Shown piece after piece: positions 40,809 to 54,200 of a DNA stretch of 64,000 nt (positions are counted from its first letter, which is position 1; every line of letters starts with the position of its first letter). Origin of the DNA: Amphiura filiformis (lineage: Eukaryota > Echinodermata > Ophiuroidea > Amphilepidida > Amphiuridae); assembly GCF_039555335.1 (NCBI RefSeq), contig NC_092628.1, forward strand, positions 96,297,782 through 96,361,781, given 5' to 3'. The translations under genes and the position numbers were made by a program. The notes below the pieces were generated by a model, which saw nothing but the letters and a program-made list of their open reading frames with translations, was not told the origin of the DNA and searched no databases.

Positions 40809-42387
40809 CTACACGACATTTGGGAAATAAGGCAGATTAGGCACGAACAATTTAGTGCCGGTACAAAAATTTGTATGATGTTTTCAATGAGGACCGTTGG
40901 CCCGAATTGTTGGATTTTCATGAAGCTTGGTGGCAATCAAAGTTTCATTCTGTTGGCAAAATGAACCATGCATTTACAAGGTCATTAGAGGTCATGTATT
41001 TACAATGTAAATGTTTATAACATTTCGTGCTCCTCCTCAACCCAAGCCAATGAGATATGGATGTAATGGTTATACTATCAAGTTCCTTGCTTCCCCCTCC
41101 TCTCTGAAAGTCAATGGGATGTGGACATGGTGGAAGTAATACTTATATAATTTCGTGCTTCCCCCTCCTCAACCCAACCCGGTGGAACGTGGAAATCATG
41201 TTTATATGCTTTTGCCCTCAATCCAAGCCAAAGACGTGAAAATATGATAGAGAGCTTGCGATTTCCAAACGTACGTATCCCATGCATCTCTTCAAAATCC
41301 CGTCACATTTTGAATCCTCAAGCCAAGGTCATTTAGAAGTAATGTTCACTTGAATGGAGGCCCTGCATGCCTTTATCGATTGGCTCCAAACAAAGGATTT
41401 GAACCGGTGTCCTTCACCGTAATCATGGCGCAGTGCAGTCCATTTAATCAAATGTTGTCACGTGACGTAGTTAATCGGATCACTCGCATCTGTAACATGT
41501 GTAAGATAAGTATCTTTGAAAAGAGCGGTATTATATTCAATTTATGTTTGCTGACATACACAGGTGATTTGTGCAATCTGCTTGTAGTGCAGGGCGGTCT
41601 ATTCAAAAATTGTATTTATCCATTGCTTTGGTAGTTAATCCGATTATGACGTCACTTTTACGGCGTATAGCACTGGCTATAGAATATTAAATCACAAGTA
41701 TATAGTACAAGAGAGTAAATTGAAACACTATACAACTTTCTTTATAGATCTGCGTCAATAATAGAATACATCTCTTCATCTGAGTTTGTACTATATCACT
41801 GAGCGATCTAGCGATCGGTTTCTAGCCAATCAGATAGGCCCTAGGACTCCTTTTCTTGCGTTCGGAAACGCGAGCTACCTTATTGGTGAAATACCAATCG
41901 CCCGTCGCTCACCAACAATAAAAGTGCAGGGAAACAATAAACCTGTTGTTGACGATGTGCCATGATAGTATCTCAATACTTTCACAGAGCCATAGGCGTA
42001 GATCCCGGGGGATGGGGGGGGCATCGCAACCTCTCTATTAATTATAGGCCTAATTATGTCGAATGTCTAGTGGAAATATTACGATACGTCATCAAACATT
42101 CATTAGAAGTTAAACATTACTTGAAATAGGAATTTCTCATTCAAAGTACGACCAAGACTGGTCTGTCGAATAATGCTTTGGTTTTAAACTTTTGAATTCT
42201 ACAGAATGTTTGTATGTAATGTTACTTAAATAACACTTTATGGAAATGGCGTTATGTCTACTCCACTCTCTAATCTGGATTATGTGTTTAATTTTCAATC
42301 ATTTTGCTTGTAATGTTGTACAATTTTTAATGATGCAATAAAGATAATCATTGAAATGATCAAGTCATAAAATAACGAATACACCGT
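40809..42387. other. Intergenic region after gene A
   Basis: No gene is seen. About three degenerate repeats of CTTCCCCCTCCTCAACCC-type sequence lie at 41,025-41,200. The 3' end of gene A must lie here, but a canonical AATAAA is not obvious close to the stop. The segment near 42,180-42,360 recurs at about 42,900-43,060 (shared TCAATCATTTTG block followed by AATAAA-like sequence). Confidence 0.45.
41466..41671 (-). mobile_element. Partial copy of the TTCGCCGTCG MITE family
   Basis: In opposite orientation it matches the interior and one end of the MITE at 58,590-58,901 (shared AAGATAAGTATCTTTGAAAA, TTAATCCGATTATGACGTCAC). One end is missing, so the copy is truncated. Confidence 0.65.
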
Positions 42388-43806
42388 GCCAGACCCGTAC
42401 GCAGGGGGTGCGGGGGAGCGGTCGCACCCCACCCCCCAAATTGGCAAAAGTATACAATAAAAATTCCCTTTAAAAGGGAAGGCCAGCGTCAATGCAGAAG
42501 AGGTCTTGTAAATAGTTTGGGTCACCGTGAAAGGCATTTTTAGGATCACGCTTACATCCATGTTACATGACAGTTCACCAAACCATCAATGGTGAGAACA
42601 TGCACACTGAAACAGCAAAACACATTAACTCCTAAACTCCTGTCAACTCTTTAATTCATTACTCCAAATTGTTCTGTATTTTTGTCTTTACTGCTTTTTA
42701 CCCATGCTTATTATAAAAATCAAGAAATACACTGCAGTTGTTAGTTAATTCGCTATGTTAACTCAACTTACATGCACATTTTATTTTAAAATAATTTTAT
42801 ATTATTTCGCAATGTATAGTTTACTATAAAGTAGATAGTGGCAAGCACATGATAAAGGACTGATCATTCACTACAATCTTCACTTTTAAACTGTATTTTT
42901 TTTAATGTGTTGATTGTTAGTCCGAAACTCCTGCAAAGCTATGGACATGGCATCTTACCTACTCCATTCTGTAGTCTGCATTGTGTGTTTTCTCAGTCTT
43001 CAATCATTTTGTTGAATGTAATTTTATGAATCAAATAAAAAAGATAGAAATTGGCCTCACTTTAGTTATGTGTCATTTTACAGTATTTATCATTTATAAA
43101 GTAAGACAATAATTTATTTATTTTCTATAAGTGCATGTCAAAATATGGGATATATTGTTCAATATTATAGCTAGCCCTAAAAACTTTATTTTCAATCGGA
43201 TTTTTCCCGTTGAAAAGACAAAACTGATGTTAAAGATAGCAATAATATCATCAATAACATTTTGAGTCAATTTTATCCATAAAACGATACAGGATAGGAT
43301 AGATAATTACTTTGACTTCAATGTGGTCCATATAATGAAGATTTTGATTCCACAACATTATTAGATCTGTTATCAACATATCAATTATGCACTCACAGGC
43401 AACCAAACATCAGTAGTCCACTGATATGACCTCGTGATCATTCCCCCGCTTTGACCATGTCATTTTTTTTGATATGCTGATTGCTGAACAAGTTTATGTT
43501 TATATGTGTAGGCCTAACCTATGATAACTTTTTAAGTCATAATTAATTCAAACATAACTTTGGCAATACACAATCGTTTTCGTTCGTTGAAACGGCAAAA
43601 CATACTTTCTTTTCCTTGCAAATCGAATTAGCAGACATCAAAAACATTTCCACCACGAGAAGTAAAAAAAAAAATTCATACCAATAGAAGAAGGCTATAA
43701 TCTTAGCTAATCTTTAGTGTACACAAACCCCATCTCAGAATTAGGTACCAGCGCCCTATGCGCTGGCGAAAAGTCCTAAAAATTACAATCCTGCGTACGG
43801 GCCTGC
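42388..43806. mobile_element. 1.4-kb non-autonomous transposon with ACCGT target duplication
   Basis: ACCGT lies on both sides (42,383-42,387 and 43,807-43,811). The imperfect inverted ends are GCCAGACCCGTACGCAGG on the left and GCAGGCCCGTACGCAGG reading inward from the right. No transposase frame is recognisable; the superfamily is not settled. Confidence 0.6.
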
Positions 43807-44437
43807 ACCGTACATTCAATATTTTACAGTCCACTGACTAGCGGTCTTTGGCTTCCTAAAAGCGCTGGTCCAGATACCCAGGGTCCGAGATTAAAATCCT
43901 GGTTGCAAAGGATGAACATATTTTGTTCAAGGGAACCGGAAAGTATAAACTACGTGCATACGATTAACCTCTGCTCAGGGCAGGCCGTCATTTTTATGAG
44001 AGAGTAAACAAATCACACCCTCTACGGTCTCTACACGCATAAACTGCTATGTTTGATATTGTCTTGTGAGTGGGTTTCTTTTGTTTTATATTGTTTTGTG
44101 AGGCCGTCATTAGGGTTAAGGTTTTGTGCCTCACTCACATTCACGCCCGTGCAGTCTCTATGTGCGCATAAACTGCTATGTTTGATATTGTTTTGTTAGT
44201 GGGTTTCTATTGTTTTATTGTTTTGTGAGGCGGTCATTTTTAAGAGAGAGAATAAAAAACCCCTTTATGTTATGTTTTCTATATTTTGTGAGTGGATTTC
44301 TTTTGTTATATATTGTTTTATGAGGCCGTCATTTTAGGGGAAAGATTATGTGCCTCACTCACATTCACGCTCGTGCAGTCTCTATGTTATGTTTGTGTTT
44401 GATATTGTTTTGTGAGTGGATTTCTTTTGTTTTATAT

Positions 44438-44678
44438 CGTCAGCCTGCTACGCTAATAAGTCATAAGAACAAAGAACAAATGTGGTTCAAGCATGCATCA
44501 GTAATGTAATCATTATTTCAGATTATTCCCTTTCGTTTGTATCATTTTCATTTGTACTTGTGCAAAGATTGGTGAATAAATATGTTAGTCTTATGTTTAA
44601 ATGCATGCTTGAACCATATTTTGTACTTTGTTCTCAACATTACACAATATGACTTACCAATACCGTAGCAGTCTGACG
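44438..44678. mobile_element. Fold-back MITE in the satellite, ATAT target site
   Basis: CGTCAGCCTGCTACG on the left is inverted as CGTAGCAGTCTGACG on the right. A second inverted pair (TTCAAGCATGCAT / ATGCATGCTTGAA) lies inside, giving a largely palindromic element. ATAT flanks both sides. The satellite resumes on each side. Confidence 0.7.
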
Positions 44679-44911
44679 ATATTGTTTTGTGAGGGCGTCA
44701 CTCATTTTAGGGGAAAGATTTTCTGCCTCACTCACATTCACGCCATTTACAGTCTTTATACGCATAAACTGTTATGTTTGATATTGTTTTGTGAGTGGAT
44801 TTCTTTTGTTTTAAATTGTTTTGTGAGGCGGTCACTTTTGGGATAGGAAAAACCCTTTGTTAGTTTTGTATTAATTTGTGAGTGGATTTCTTTTGTTATA
44901 ATTATTATATT

Positions 44912-45765
44912 GGGCTGTTCCATTTAAAATCCACACTCCCCTGTGGAAGATTTAGCTAAAGTGTTCCACAGAGTATGAGTTTCAAGTAGAATAGACAGTC
45001 GCACAGTGTCTTCGACCCTATATCTTCATGGCAGGAATCGCCATGGTAGGTTAAATCCACAGCCACGATTAGCCATTTGGTTCAAACTTTTAAAGCTCTT
45101 TTAAACTAATAATTAGTCGAGGGACATAACTAAGGCTACTCACAATAGCCGGGTAATCGATCTTGGTTGTGCGTGATTAAGCTTGTATACCCCATTGAGG
45201 TCAATGGTCATCGACTTTTATACTGCCTACAGTGAGTGCAGCTGTACTACACGCTGCACGCTGTAGTCCATAACAGGACCAACGCAATATAAAATGGTCA
45301 AATTTTGAGTTCAAAGCGCACGGCCAATTTTCAAAGCGCATTCTAGCGACTATCATATCTGTTCAACACGTATTTCCAAGTTTATGAGACCAAATCTGGT
45401 TTCTTGAGAAAAAAATCATGACGGGAGATATTCATCATTTTCTAACCCGGTATCAGAAGATTTTCGTCTGATATCAAAATCGTGCATAGCAATTCACGTG
45501 TATCGATCCCGTGTATTCATTTTAGTGTCCCTTCTGCACCAAATAATTATTAGCCAGGCGGTGTCGGTGTGAGTCGGGTGCGGGTGACTTCCATTTGAAA
45601 CACTCACGCCAGTTGGGGGCAGATATAGGTAAATTCATAAAACATTATGTATGGGTTTCAAAATGATTAAGCCTGACCAATTACATTTGAAAAACATACT
45701 CCCTCTGTGGAAGATATTTCCAAAATCTTCCACAGGGGTAGTGTGGATTTCAAATGGAATAGCCC
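44912..45765. mobile_element. 854-bp MITE with GGGCTGTTCCATTT ends, ATT target duplication
   Basis: The arm of about 38 bp at 44,912-44,949 (GGGCTGTTCCATTT..., CCCCTGTGGAAG) is inverted at 45,727-45,765. ATT is duplicated (44,909-44,911; 45,766-45,768). The interior has no recognised frame. A related end sequence with CTGTGGAAG occurs again just inside the right arm (about 45,702-45,715). Confidence 0.7.
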
Positions 45766-46810
45766 ATTGTTTTGGAGGCTGTCATTTTAGGGGAAAGATT
45801 TTTTGCCTCACTTACATTCAAACCCTCTATACGCATTTTGTGTTTATGTTTGATATTGTTTTGTGGGTGGATGTATTGTCTATTGTTTTGTGAAGCGGTC
45901 ATTTTAAAGAGAGAGTAAAAAACCAACTTCTATTATTCTGTGAGCGTGGATTTCTTTTGTTATATATTGTTTTATGAGGCCATCATTTGAGGGGAAAGTT
46001 TTTTTGCCTCACTCACATTTAACACTACAGACTCAATGCGCATAAACTGTTATGTTTGATAGGCCTATTGTTTTGTGAGCGGATTTCATTCGTTTTAGAT
46101 TGTTTTGTGATGTTATGTTTTCTATTATTTTGTGAGTGGATTTATTTTGTTATATATTGTTTTCTGAGGCCGTCATTTTAGGGGAAAGATTTTATGCCTC
46201 GCTCACATTGACGCCTTTACAGTCTCTGTGCGCATAAACTGTTATGTTTGATAGTTTTGTGAGTGGATTTGTTTTGCTTTATATTGTTTTGTGAGTCGGT
46301 CATCTTTAGGAGAGAGTAAAAAACACCTGTTATGTATTCTATTTTTTTGTGAGTGGATTTCTTTTGTTATGTATTGTTTTGTGAGACCGTCATTTTAGGA
46401 GAAAGATTTTTTACCTCACTCACATTCACGCCCTACGGTATAAACTGTTATGTTTGATATTGTTTTGTGCGTGGATTTCTTTTGTTTTATGAGAGAGAGT
46501 GCATGATTTCTTTTATATATTGTTTTGGAGGCCTTCATTTTAAAGATTTTGTGCCTCACTTACATTCACGCTTGTGCAGTCTCTATGCGCATAAACTGTT
46601 ATGTTAGATTTTGTTTTGTGAGTGGATTTCTTTTGTTTTATACTGTTTTGTGAGGCCGTCATGTTTAGGAAAGAATAAAAAAACTTCATGTTTTTTATTA
46701 TTTTGTGAGTGGATTTCTTTTGTTATATATTGTTTTCTGAGGCCGTCAATAGTTGAAAGATTGTTTTGCCTCACTCACATTCACGCTCTCTACAGTCTAT
46801 CTACGCATAA

Positions 46811-47186
46811 GGGGCTGTGCAATAATTATGAGCCCGGGGGGGGGGGGGAAAATTTCCACATGTATCGCCAAAAATCGCTTGCCCCCCCCCTCTCGGCCCG
46901 CCGAAAATCGCTTGCCCCCCTCTCGGCCCGCCAAAAAATCTTTTCCCCCCCTTTGACATGCCAAATTTTTACAGGAAAATTTGCATATTTAAGCGTTTCC
47001 GTACGGTATTCCTAAGCCTTTTTAGAGCGTTTTATTTAAAAGGCGACCCAAGAATGTGTGCCAAAAATCGCTTACCCCCCTCTCGGCTTGCCAAAAATTG
47101 CTTGCCCCCCCCCTTTCGGCTCGCCAAAAATTTCTTTCCCCTCCCAATTTTACCCTCCCCAGGGCTCATAATTATTGCATAGCCCC
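46811..47186. mobile_element. Harbinger-like MITE with TAA target duplication
   Basis: The end GGGGCTGTGCAATAATTATG is inverted on the right with one mismatch, and TAA is duplicated (46,808-46,810; 47,187-47,189). The interior has repeated AAAATCGCTTGCCCCCC and CTCGGCCCGCC blocks. A TWA duplication and a GGG-type end fit PIF/Harbinger mobilisation. Confidence 0.75.
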
Positions 47187-47300
47187 TAAACTGTTAATAT
47201 GTTTGATATTGTTTTGTGAGTGGATTTCTTAAATATTGTTTTGTGAGGCGGTTTATGTGTTCTATTATTTTGTGAGTGGATTTCTTTTGTTATACCGTAT

Positions 47301-48236
47301 TGTTTTGTGATACAAAGTTGAAACATTTCCAATGCTGCATATCGATATTACATCGAAAAAATAATGTAATTATGGGCTTGACGTATTTGATATATTTTCG
47401 GTGTTTTTTAAAATTGTTTTATGAGGTACCAGTCTTTTTAATAGTTCTATAGAAATGTGCACAGGGGTTGATGTACATAGACCGCTTGATCACTTGTTCA
47501 AAAAAGTTCAAAAAAAGATAACTAAGTCGAAGCCAACCAATTTGCATGTACTATATGAAAGATAATTGTACAAGGATTACTTAGCGACTTCAAAATTTGA
47601 AGAAAAAATTCGCCTTCGGCTTAAAAATCCGGAAAAACTTGAAAATTTATGAAAATTCAGCTCAAAATCCAAGATGGCGGCCGTAAAGTGAAAATTGTCA
47701 GAAGAAGAAAACTAAATCGAAGCCAAGCCATTAACATGTCTCACATGATAGGTAATTGCATACAGATTAATTGGGGACTTTAAAAAATGAAGAAAAAATT
47801 GGTCTTTGGTTTCAAAATGCACAAAAAGGCAAAAATCCAAAATGGCGGATATGCGAACAAATGATCAGGGCCAACACCTGTGTGTGAGGCTGTAGAAAAC
47901 AAAGATCCGATATTTTTGCACTCTAAATCGTGCCGTATCTATTTTTGGACACCCTGTACATGAACCAAATCAAAAACTACACAACAGACCCACTTTCCTT
48001 TTGTTGCTATTGAACTTGAACTTGACCAGTGAGGTCAACTACAACTATAAATGGTGGACGTGATTTGGTGCATGAAAACTAGCTGACCTGGCATGCATGC
48101 ATCATCATAGATAGTGAAAACTATGCGTGCATGCATGCATCAGTATATCCTGTCATGGTTAGTCAGTACTGTAGTTTTCCAGGTTAAGAAAACATAAGGA
48201 AAGGATATCGAATGAGTATGAGCTAAAATCATCAAA
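47301..48236. other. Upstream region of gene B
   Basis: Two degenerate direct repeats (about 47,500-47,680 and 47,690-47,860) share AACTAARTCGAAGCCAA and GAAGAAAAAATTSG blocks. ATGCATGCATC runs lie near 48,090-48,145. No DR1 array like that upstream of gene A is seen. Confidence 0.45.
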
Positions 48237-51200
48237 ATGGGCGACGACATGGATTGTAGAGACGGCATTTATCTACTAGTCAACAACACTGCAGCGACTA
48301 TTAAAGGTAGTACTAGTAGATACCCAGCAACTAAAATGTGTTTATAAAATGTTTAGGCCCTGTTCAAAATGTTTTAATAAAAAATTTAAATGTCAGGTTA
48401 TATGAATACGTTTTTAAAACATTACGCTAAGGCTATCAAATTGTACAATATTTTGGGCAAACATGTTTGCAAAATATTCTGTCAACAGTTAAATAACATA
48501 TTCTGTTAGAATGTATTGCATGCATTACGTTTTCAAAAATGTTTTATGAATGTTATCAAAATGTTGCATATCCTTTACACATGCGCGTATTTTTTTGGGT
48601 GGGGGGGGCTTCGGGGCGCGATCCCCCTGGGGTAAAAGCAGGGGGCTTCAAAAAGAAGGGTGGGAGATGAAGGGGCAGCAAGACGAATAATATGAAAGAA
48701 AAAATGGCGGGGCAGAAGGGGCGGCAAGAATAATTAGGCTATTAATGAAAAAATGGCGGAAAATGTGGACATGGCAGTCTTAATACATTCTGATGTGTAA
48801 TCGATCAGCAATGATTTAAATGAAGCACCTAAAGTCAGTGGGTGATAACGAACTGTACATCGACGGGTGTGCCTTTTGTGCTTACGGCTACTCAATCACA
48901 CCCTTGGGTTGTATGGGGAACAAAGGTACTTTTCGTTCCAGTAGGCACTTTCACGCGACTTTCGTTTGATCACTTATTGACAGTAGCCTGCTAGGTAAAG
49001 CGTTAATACGCTGTCAGGTCTGCTTACCGATTTGATTTAATGGCGGAAGCCCTTTGTCCCGAACAAAAGGTAATTTTCGATGAATAGCTTGGCGGAAAAT
49101 CAATTCGGCATCAAAAGAACAAAGCATTACGTAATTTATTTACCCTCCAAGTCCTTTCTATCTAAGCTTATCTAACATCCTTGAGAAGAACCCTGTAGTA
49201 CACCCGGCGCGGTATTTTGAAAGGCTACATTTTCGACCATGCTTTGCCAACAGAAACTAACAGATAGATAACGCTCTGAGATACAGGATTCCATCCACTT
49301 CAGCTTCAGAGCTCTTCAGGGCAAATTGTATTAAACATTTTCACTCTGCCAAAATCCCCGCCAAAATCTCGACAAGCGGCTTTATCATATAGTAAATCCT
49401 GCACCAAATTATTGGGAAAGTACCGAAAGTACCTGTTGGTTGGAAATGTTCAAAACGGAACGTTACATCACAATTGTATTGTTATTCAAGGTTGTTTAAT
49501 ACGCGTGTCTGTCATCGACTTGACAACAGGCACACCCCGGTACAAAGCAATTGTATTCCGTCAGTTTCTGTTTGGCAAATCATCAATACACATGTATTTT
49601 GGTCAAAATGGCAACAATCTTTTTTTTTTTACCCCTACCCACCTGTAGTAGCTTTTCACAACACATAAGTGTATTTTGTCTATAAGGTGCGAACTTTGGT
49701 CAAAATGGCAACAATCTTTTTTTTACCCCTACCTACCTGTAGTAGCTTTTCACAACACTTAAGTGTATTTTGTCTATAAGGTGCGAACTCGGCCAGGCCC
49801 AGAATTACGGCGTGCGGAATTTGGTAACCACAATTCGCCTGTTTTGTCACAATTTCTTTGGAAATAGTCGAAATACATCGATTTGGAGCGTCAATTATGT
49901 CAGGATGGTTAAAATGAGAAAAATATGATTTTTATATCATACCATGAACTCGTTAACAATGAGAAAAATAGGAGGAGGATGCTGTCGATCGAGTTAAAAA
50001 AACTTTAAAAGTACTTATATTATTTTCCAATATGTATTTCATTTCAGCTCTAGATGCATTTGGTAAAGTGCCTGCTGGTGTTTTGGCTGGAAATTTCGAC
50101 TGGCTGGGAGACTATGACGAATGTGCATCTCTTACACATATGCACTACTGCTCCATCAACATCGGGATCAATGCGTCTAGCCTTGGTCTACCGATACCGG
50201 TACGGTAAAATTAAAGGAAGATATGTAGAACGATGGCCCGTAGGGGTGGTGCAATTTGTTTTCGGATGGGGAATGTCCCGGGGGAATGTACATATCTAGA
50301 TTAATAAAATGGATCGAGTCAGCTATAGAGTGTCTTTGGATATTACGCAAGTAGTACGAAAGTGTTCTTGAACGTTGGCTTATCGGGTTTTTTCTACTGG
50401 CTACGGCTTGCAGTACCTTTATTTAAGACACCTTAAAGCAAGAATGTGCCAAAGAATGCATTCTTACTTCGTCCACAGAGTCAAAGTGCTACACTATCGT
50501 AAGTGCAGTTTGGACAATTTTACAGGAGGAGCATATTATTTTGTGTTTTGCGTAGCCTACATGTAGCCGTTTGTTTCCAAGTAGACATAAAATGACATGG
50601 GAATGTAAAGCAATTCAATTGTAATTATAGAATATATAAATGGTGTTAAAAATAATAAATAGGTGAATTATTTACTGATTTAGATGTCGTAACTGCCACA
50701 TACGATAGTGTTGCACTCAAATAGAAATTAGTGTAGAGTGCAACACTATCGTATTTGCACTCAAATAGAAATGAGTGCAGAGTACAACACTATTGTATGT
50801 GCCACATACGATAGTGTAGCATTGACGAATTTGACGGCTAAATTAGGATATGCGTAATATAGGCTCAAATTTCCAATATCTGTCATTTTATGTTACTTAA
50901 ACAACTGTTAATTTATTTCGGTACATAATATTTACAATAGCAAGACATATTTTGCCTTAATGTTATCTCCCAGGGGTTATCTCTCAAGATTTATTACTGA
51001 ATCTAAGAATAAAAACACCGGATTTGTCGTCTCTATTACCAGTCATGGGAGCTATGAACTTAGGAAGCTTGGTGACAATGCCTACATCCGTCAGCGTCAC
51101 AGTTAGTGATATGTTAGAGACTGTTTTGTACTTACGATGGTGTATCATTCCGTGATTTTGATGTGTAGGTTCAAGAAAGTAGCGTATGTGGCACATAGCA

Positions 51201-54200
51201 CTAATAGCAGATGGAAAACTGCGTGCAAAACTATCGTAAGTGGCACATACGATATTGTTGCAGGCATTAATAAAATTGCATTGCACTTACGATGTTTTAT
51301 TTTATTAATTAAAAAATAATTAAGCAATTTTGAAACTTAAAACCTGGTTTAAAATGTGTGTTTTTATATAGCCTTCCATTATTCGTCAACATCTCAAATC
51401 GGCCAAAAATGTCACGTACGATAGTGTAGCACTCTGCCGACGACTTTATTTTCCACGAAATGTTAGTTTCACTAATCACGTTATGTTTATTTTTAATGAA
51501 CAGTTGCAGCTCAGATATGGCGTGTGCGTTCCCGACGTGTGTTCAGAGAATGATATCATACAAGAAGTAGACAACCTTACCATGTGTGAGTAGGTCTGTG
51601 CTAGACTACAGATTAGTCTATAAGTATTGCCAAATGTGCAATTCGTGAACACGCATATCTCAAAATGTTACCTCAAGTTGTAAAGAGTATTTGTACCCAA
51701 CGCATTTAAAGGTAATTTTGCGAATGTTGAAACATAATGGGTTGGAAATACTGGGCCCCGACAGATGATGAGATCCTACTGATATCTGTTTACCAGCTCC
51801 CATTTCTTGAGCAATAAACCGACCAAAACGCTGATTTGAATGTTATCGTAAAGCTTGGTATGACATTAGGTGTAAGGACACCATAGGCAATCTGTTTTAT
51901 CCAATGTCAAAGTTTTAAGTTAAAACTTTGATGAAATTCACACCAAAATATTCCTTTGATAATAAGAATCTACAATATGTACAGCTTGACCTACGAGTAC
52001 CAGCTCAATATCCTACCATTGTACGGCGAATCAAAAAGGTCAAATTATGGATTCAACAGAGGTCACAATCGAAACAGTTATCCGACTTTGAAGAAAATTA
52101 TTATGATCTTGGTTACCATATCGATTCAACCAAAAATCGTTTGTACTACCTTGGATGTTCCGTTACGTATACAAAATGAGTCAAATTCAATACCCAGTGG
52201 GTACAGATGACGTTGACGTTATTCCCGTTGGGTATCAATAATTGATTCCTAATAATGATGTGACCTATTGTCATGATTATTGTTAAATGTGTTAAGTATA
52301 GGTGACGAAATGTTCTAGATATTTCAAACCATTCCTTTTTGAATTGCTATGGCGAAAAATTTGAAATTATTGTCACCCATTATGTGGAGCATTAAAATGT
52401 TGACCTATGACATTTTTGCCAAAGACGCCAAATGAAGGCCGCGTTGTATTTCCAGTGTTTTCATTTGCCTTTATAAGTTGTATTTAAAGTTTTGATTATC
52501 TTATATGTATATATAAGACTTTCTATGTTAAGTAATTTGATCAGGTAGTTTTATAGGCGGATATTAAGAAATATTCTTGGAATGTAATTTTTGTAAAACT
52601 GCAGGCCGATATGTCGTAGATAGGTCAACTCCTTTCTAAATCTTTTGCGTGCACATAAACATTTTGGTCTAACCGTAGGTTCAAATAAAATTTGGAGCAA
52701 TAACGTAAAATGTGTAGATTTCCCAGTTGATTCATCATTTGGCACCCATTTAGGACGTAAACGTATAAACACCTCACTTATACGGTCAGAGGTAATTTAC
52801 GGGATTACCAAGTTGACAACTTAGTAAACATTTTGATGTAAGATTGGTTTGCTAAACGATAGTATTTTTCTTCATGCAGTAATACCGCCCGAGTACCGCT
52901 TACTTGACTTAGCGACGCCCATGTTTGCCGATTCACCGGTTAATTGTCAGGATTTTCCACAACGACCGTATGATGCTGGATTTATATGTTTCACGTAAGT
53001 ATTGATAGTAGACTCACTCTCCAAGCCTACCCCCAATGGTCCGTCCAGAAGTACCCTCAACCGCCCGTCCGCCCGCCCGCCCGAACGCCCGCCCGCCCAA
53101 TATGGCACACAAGGCATATAAGAAGAGTAAGATGATTCGACTCGGTACAACGTTTTCATGGTTTTGAATAAATGCTCTAAGAACATTTTAGTGTTTGCTG
53201 GGTAGCGCTAACGTGAGTCTACCGATTGGTGTCGAATACCTGTATCTCAGCATGCTTTCGTACTCGCAACCATCTTATCATAATTATGGTTTCATCATTC
53301 CATTATTATTTGCAGTGTTTTCTGCCTGATTTTAGCCATCATGATGTTGTCAGGTGCAGCTCTTGACGTCTTCCAGAAATACAAGAAAAGAAAGATGATC
53401 AAAGACAGTAAATTACGGTCGTCATCCCACCAATCGTATGGCAGTACAGGAGAAACCAACAAACTAGCTACTAAGACTTCAATTGAAGAATCAAAGCCTT
53501 TACTTGATTGTGAAGTCAAAAATATAGAAAGCAGTTCTGCAGATATTGCTGGTTTAAAACCAAGTAGGTTTTACAGTAATTTGCTAGGTATAATCATCTG
53601 AATAATATGAATAATGAGCATTTATTGGATTCGTTCAGTTTTAGTGGCTTCAAAAATGAATTATGATAATGTACATGACAGATATGTGTGGATAGAATAC
53701 GGAGGAAATTTACGTTTGAGCTAGATCAATGTAGGTATCTTTAAAAGACATCAACAACATATCAAAAAATAGGGTCATATAATTCTGAAACATATTGGCA
53801 CATATTCAAATTAGTATTTTCCCTACTTCTCTTTTCCTCCTTTTTTGATTATGTTGTTCAGGAGGGTGCCTAGACACATCAGCAAGCAAGGACATTGGTG
53901 TTCCAATATTGTCCAGGTGTACTATTGAAATAGGGTTGTTTCATTCTGAAACATCATCATCATCAGTCGGCTGTGGAGCAGGCGACTACAAGCTTTCTCC
54001 AACTATTGCGATCTTGGGCAAGCGAAACAATTTTGTTTGGCTGCAGCATCCCTTCAGTATCTCCCAGGAGGTGCTGGACATACTGTAAGTACAGTGTGCG
54101 CGGCCGTCCCGGTTTCCTCATCCCGTGTGGTGGAATATAAAGGGCATGTTCTTTCACAGGCTCGTCGTCTTCAAGACGCAGTATTTGGAATCCGATCCAC

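Larger units (their letters stand above)
43985..47300. repeat. Degenerate satellite block with three inserted MITEs
   Basis: Repeated blocks TATTGTTTTGTGAGTGGATT, GAGGCCGTCATTTTAGGGG and TGCCTCACTCACATTCACGC recur many times, with a loose period of about 200 bp. ATAAACTG-TATGTTTGATA segments mark units at about 44,039, 44,168, 44,764, 46,031, 46,222, 46,440 and 46,590. Three MITEs interrupt it (listed separately). No coding capacity is supported. Confidence 0.75.
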
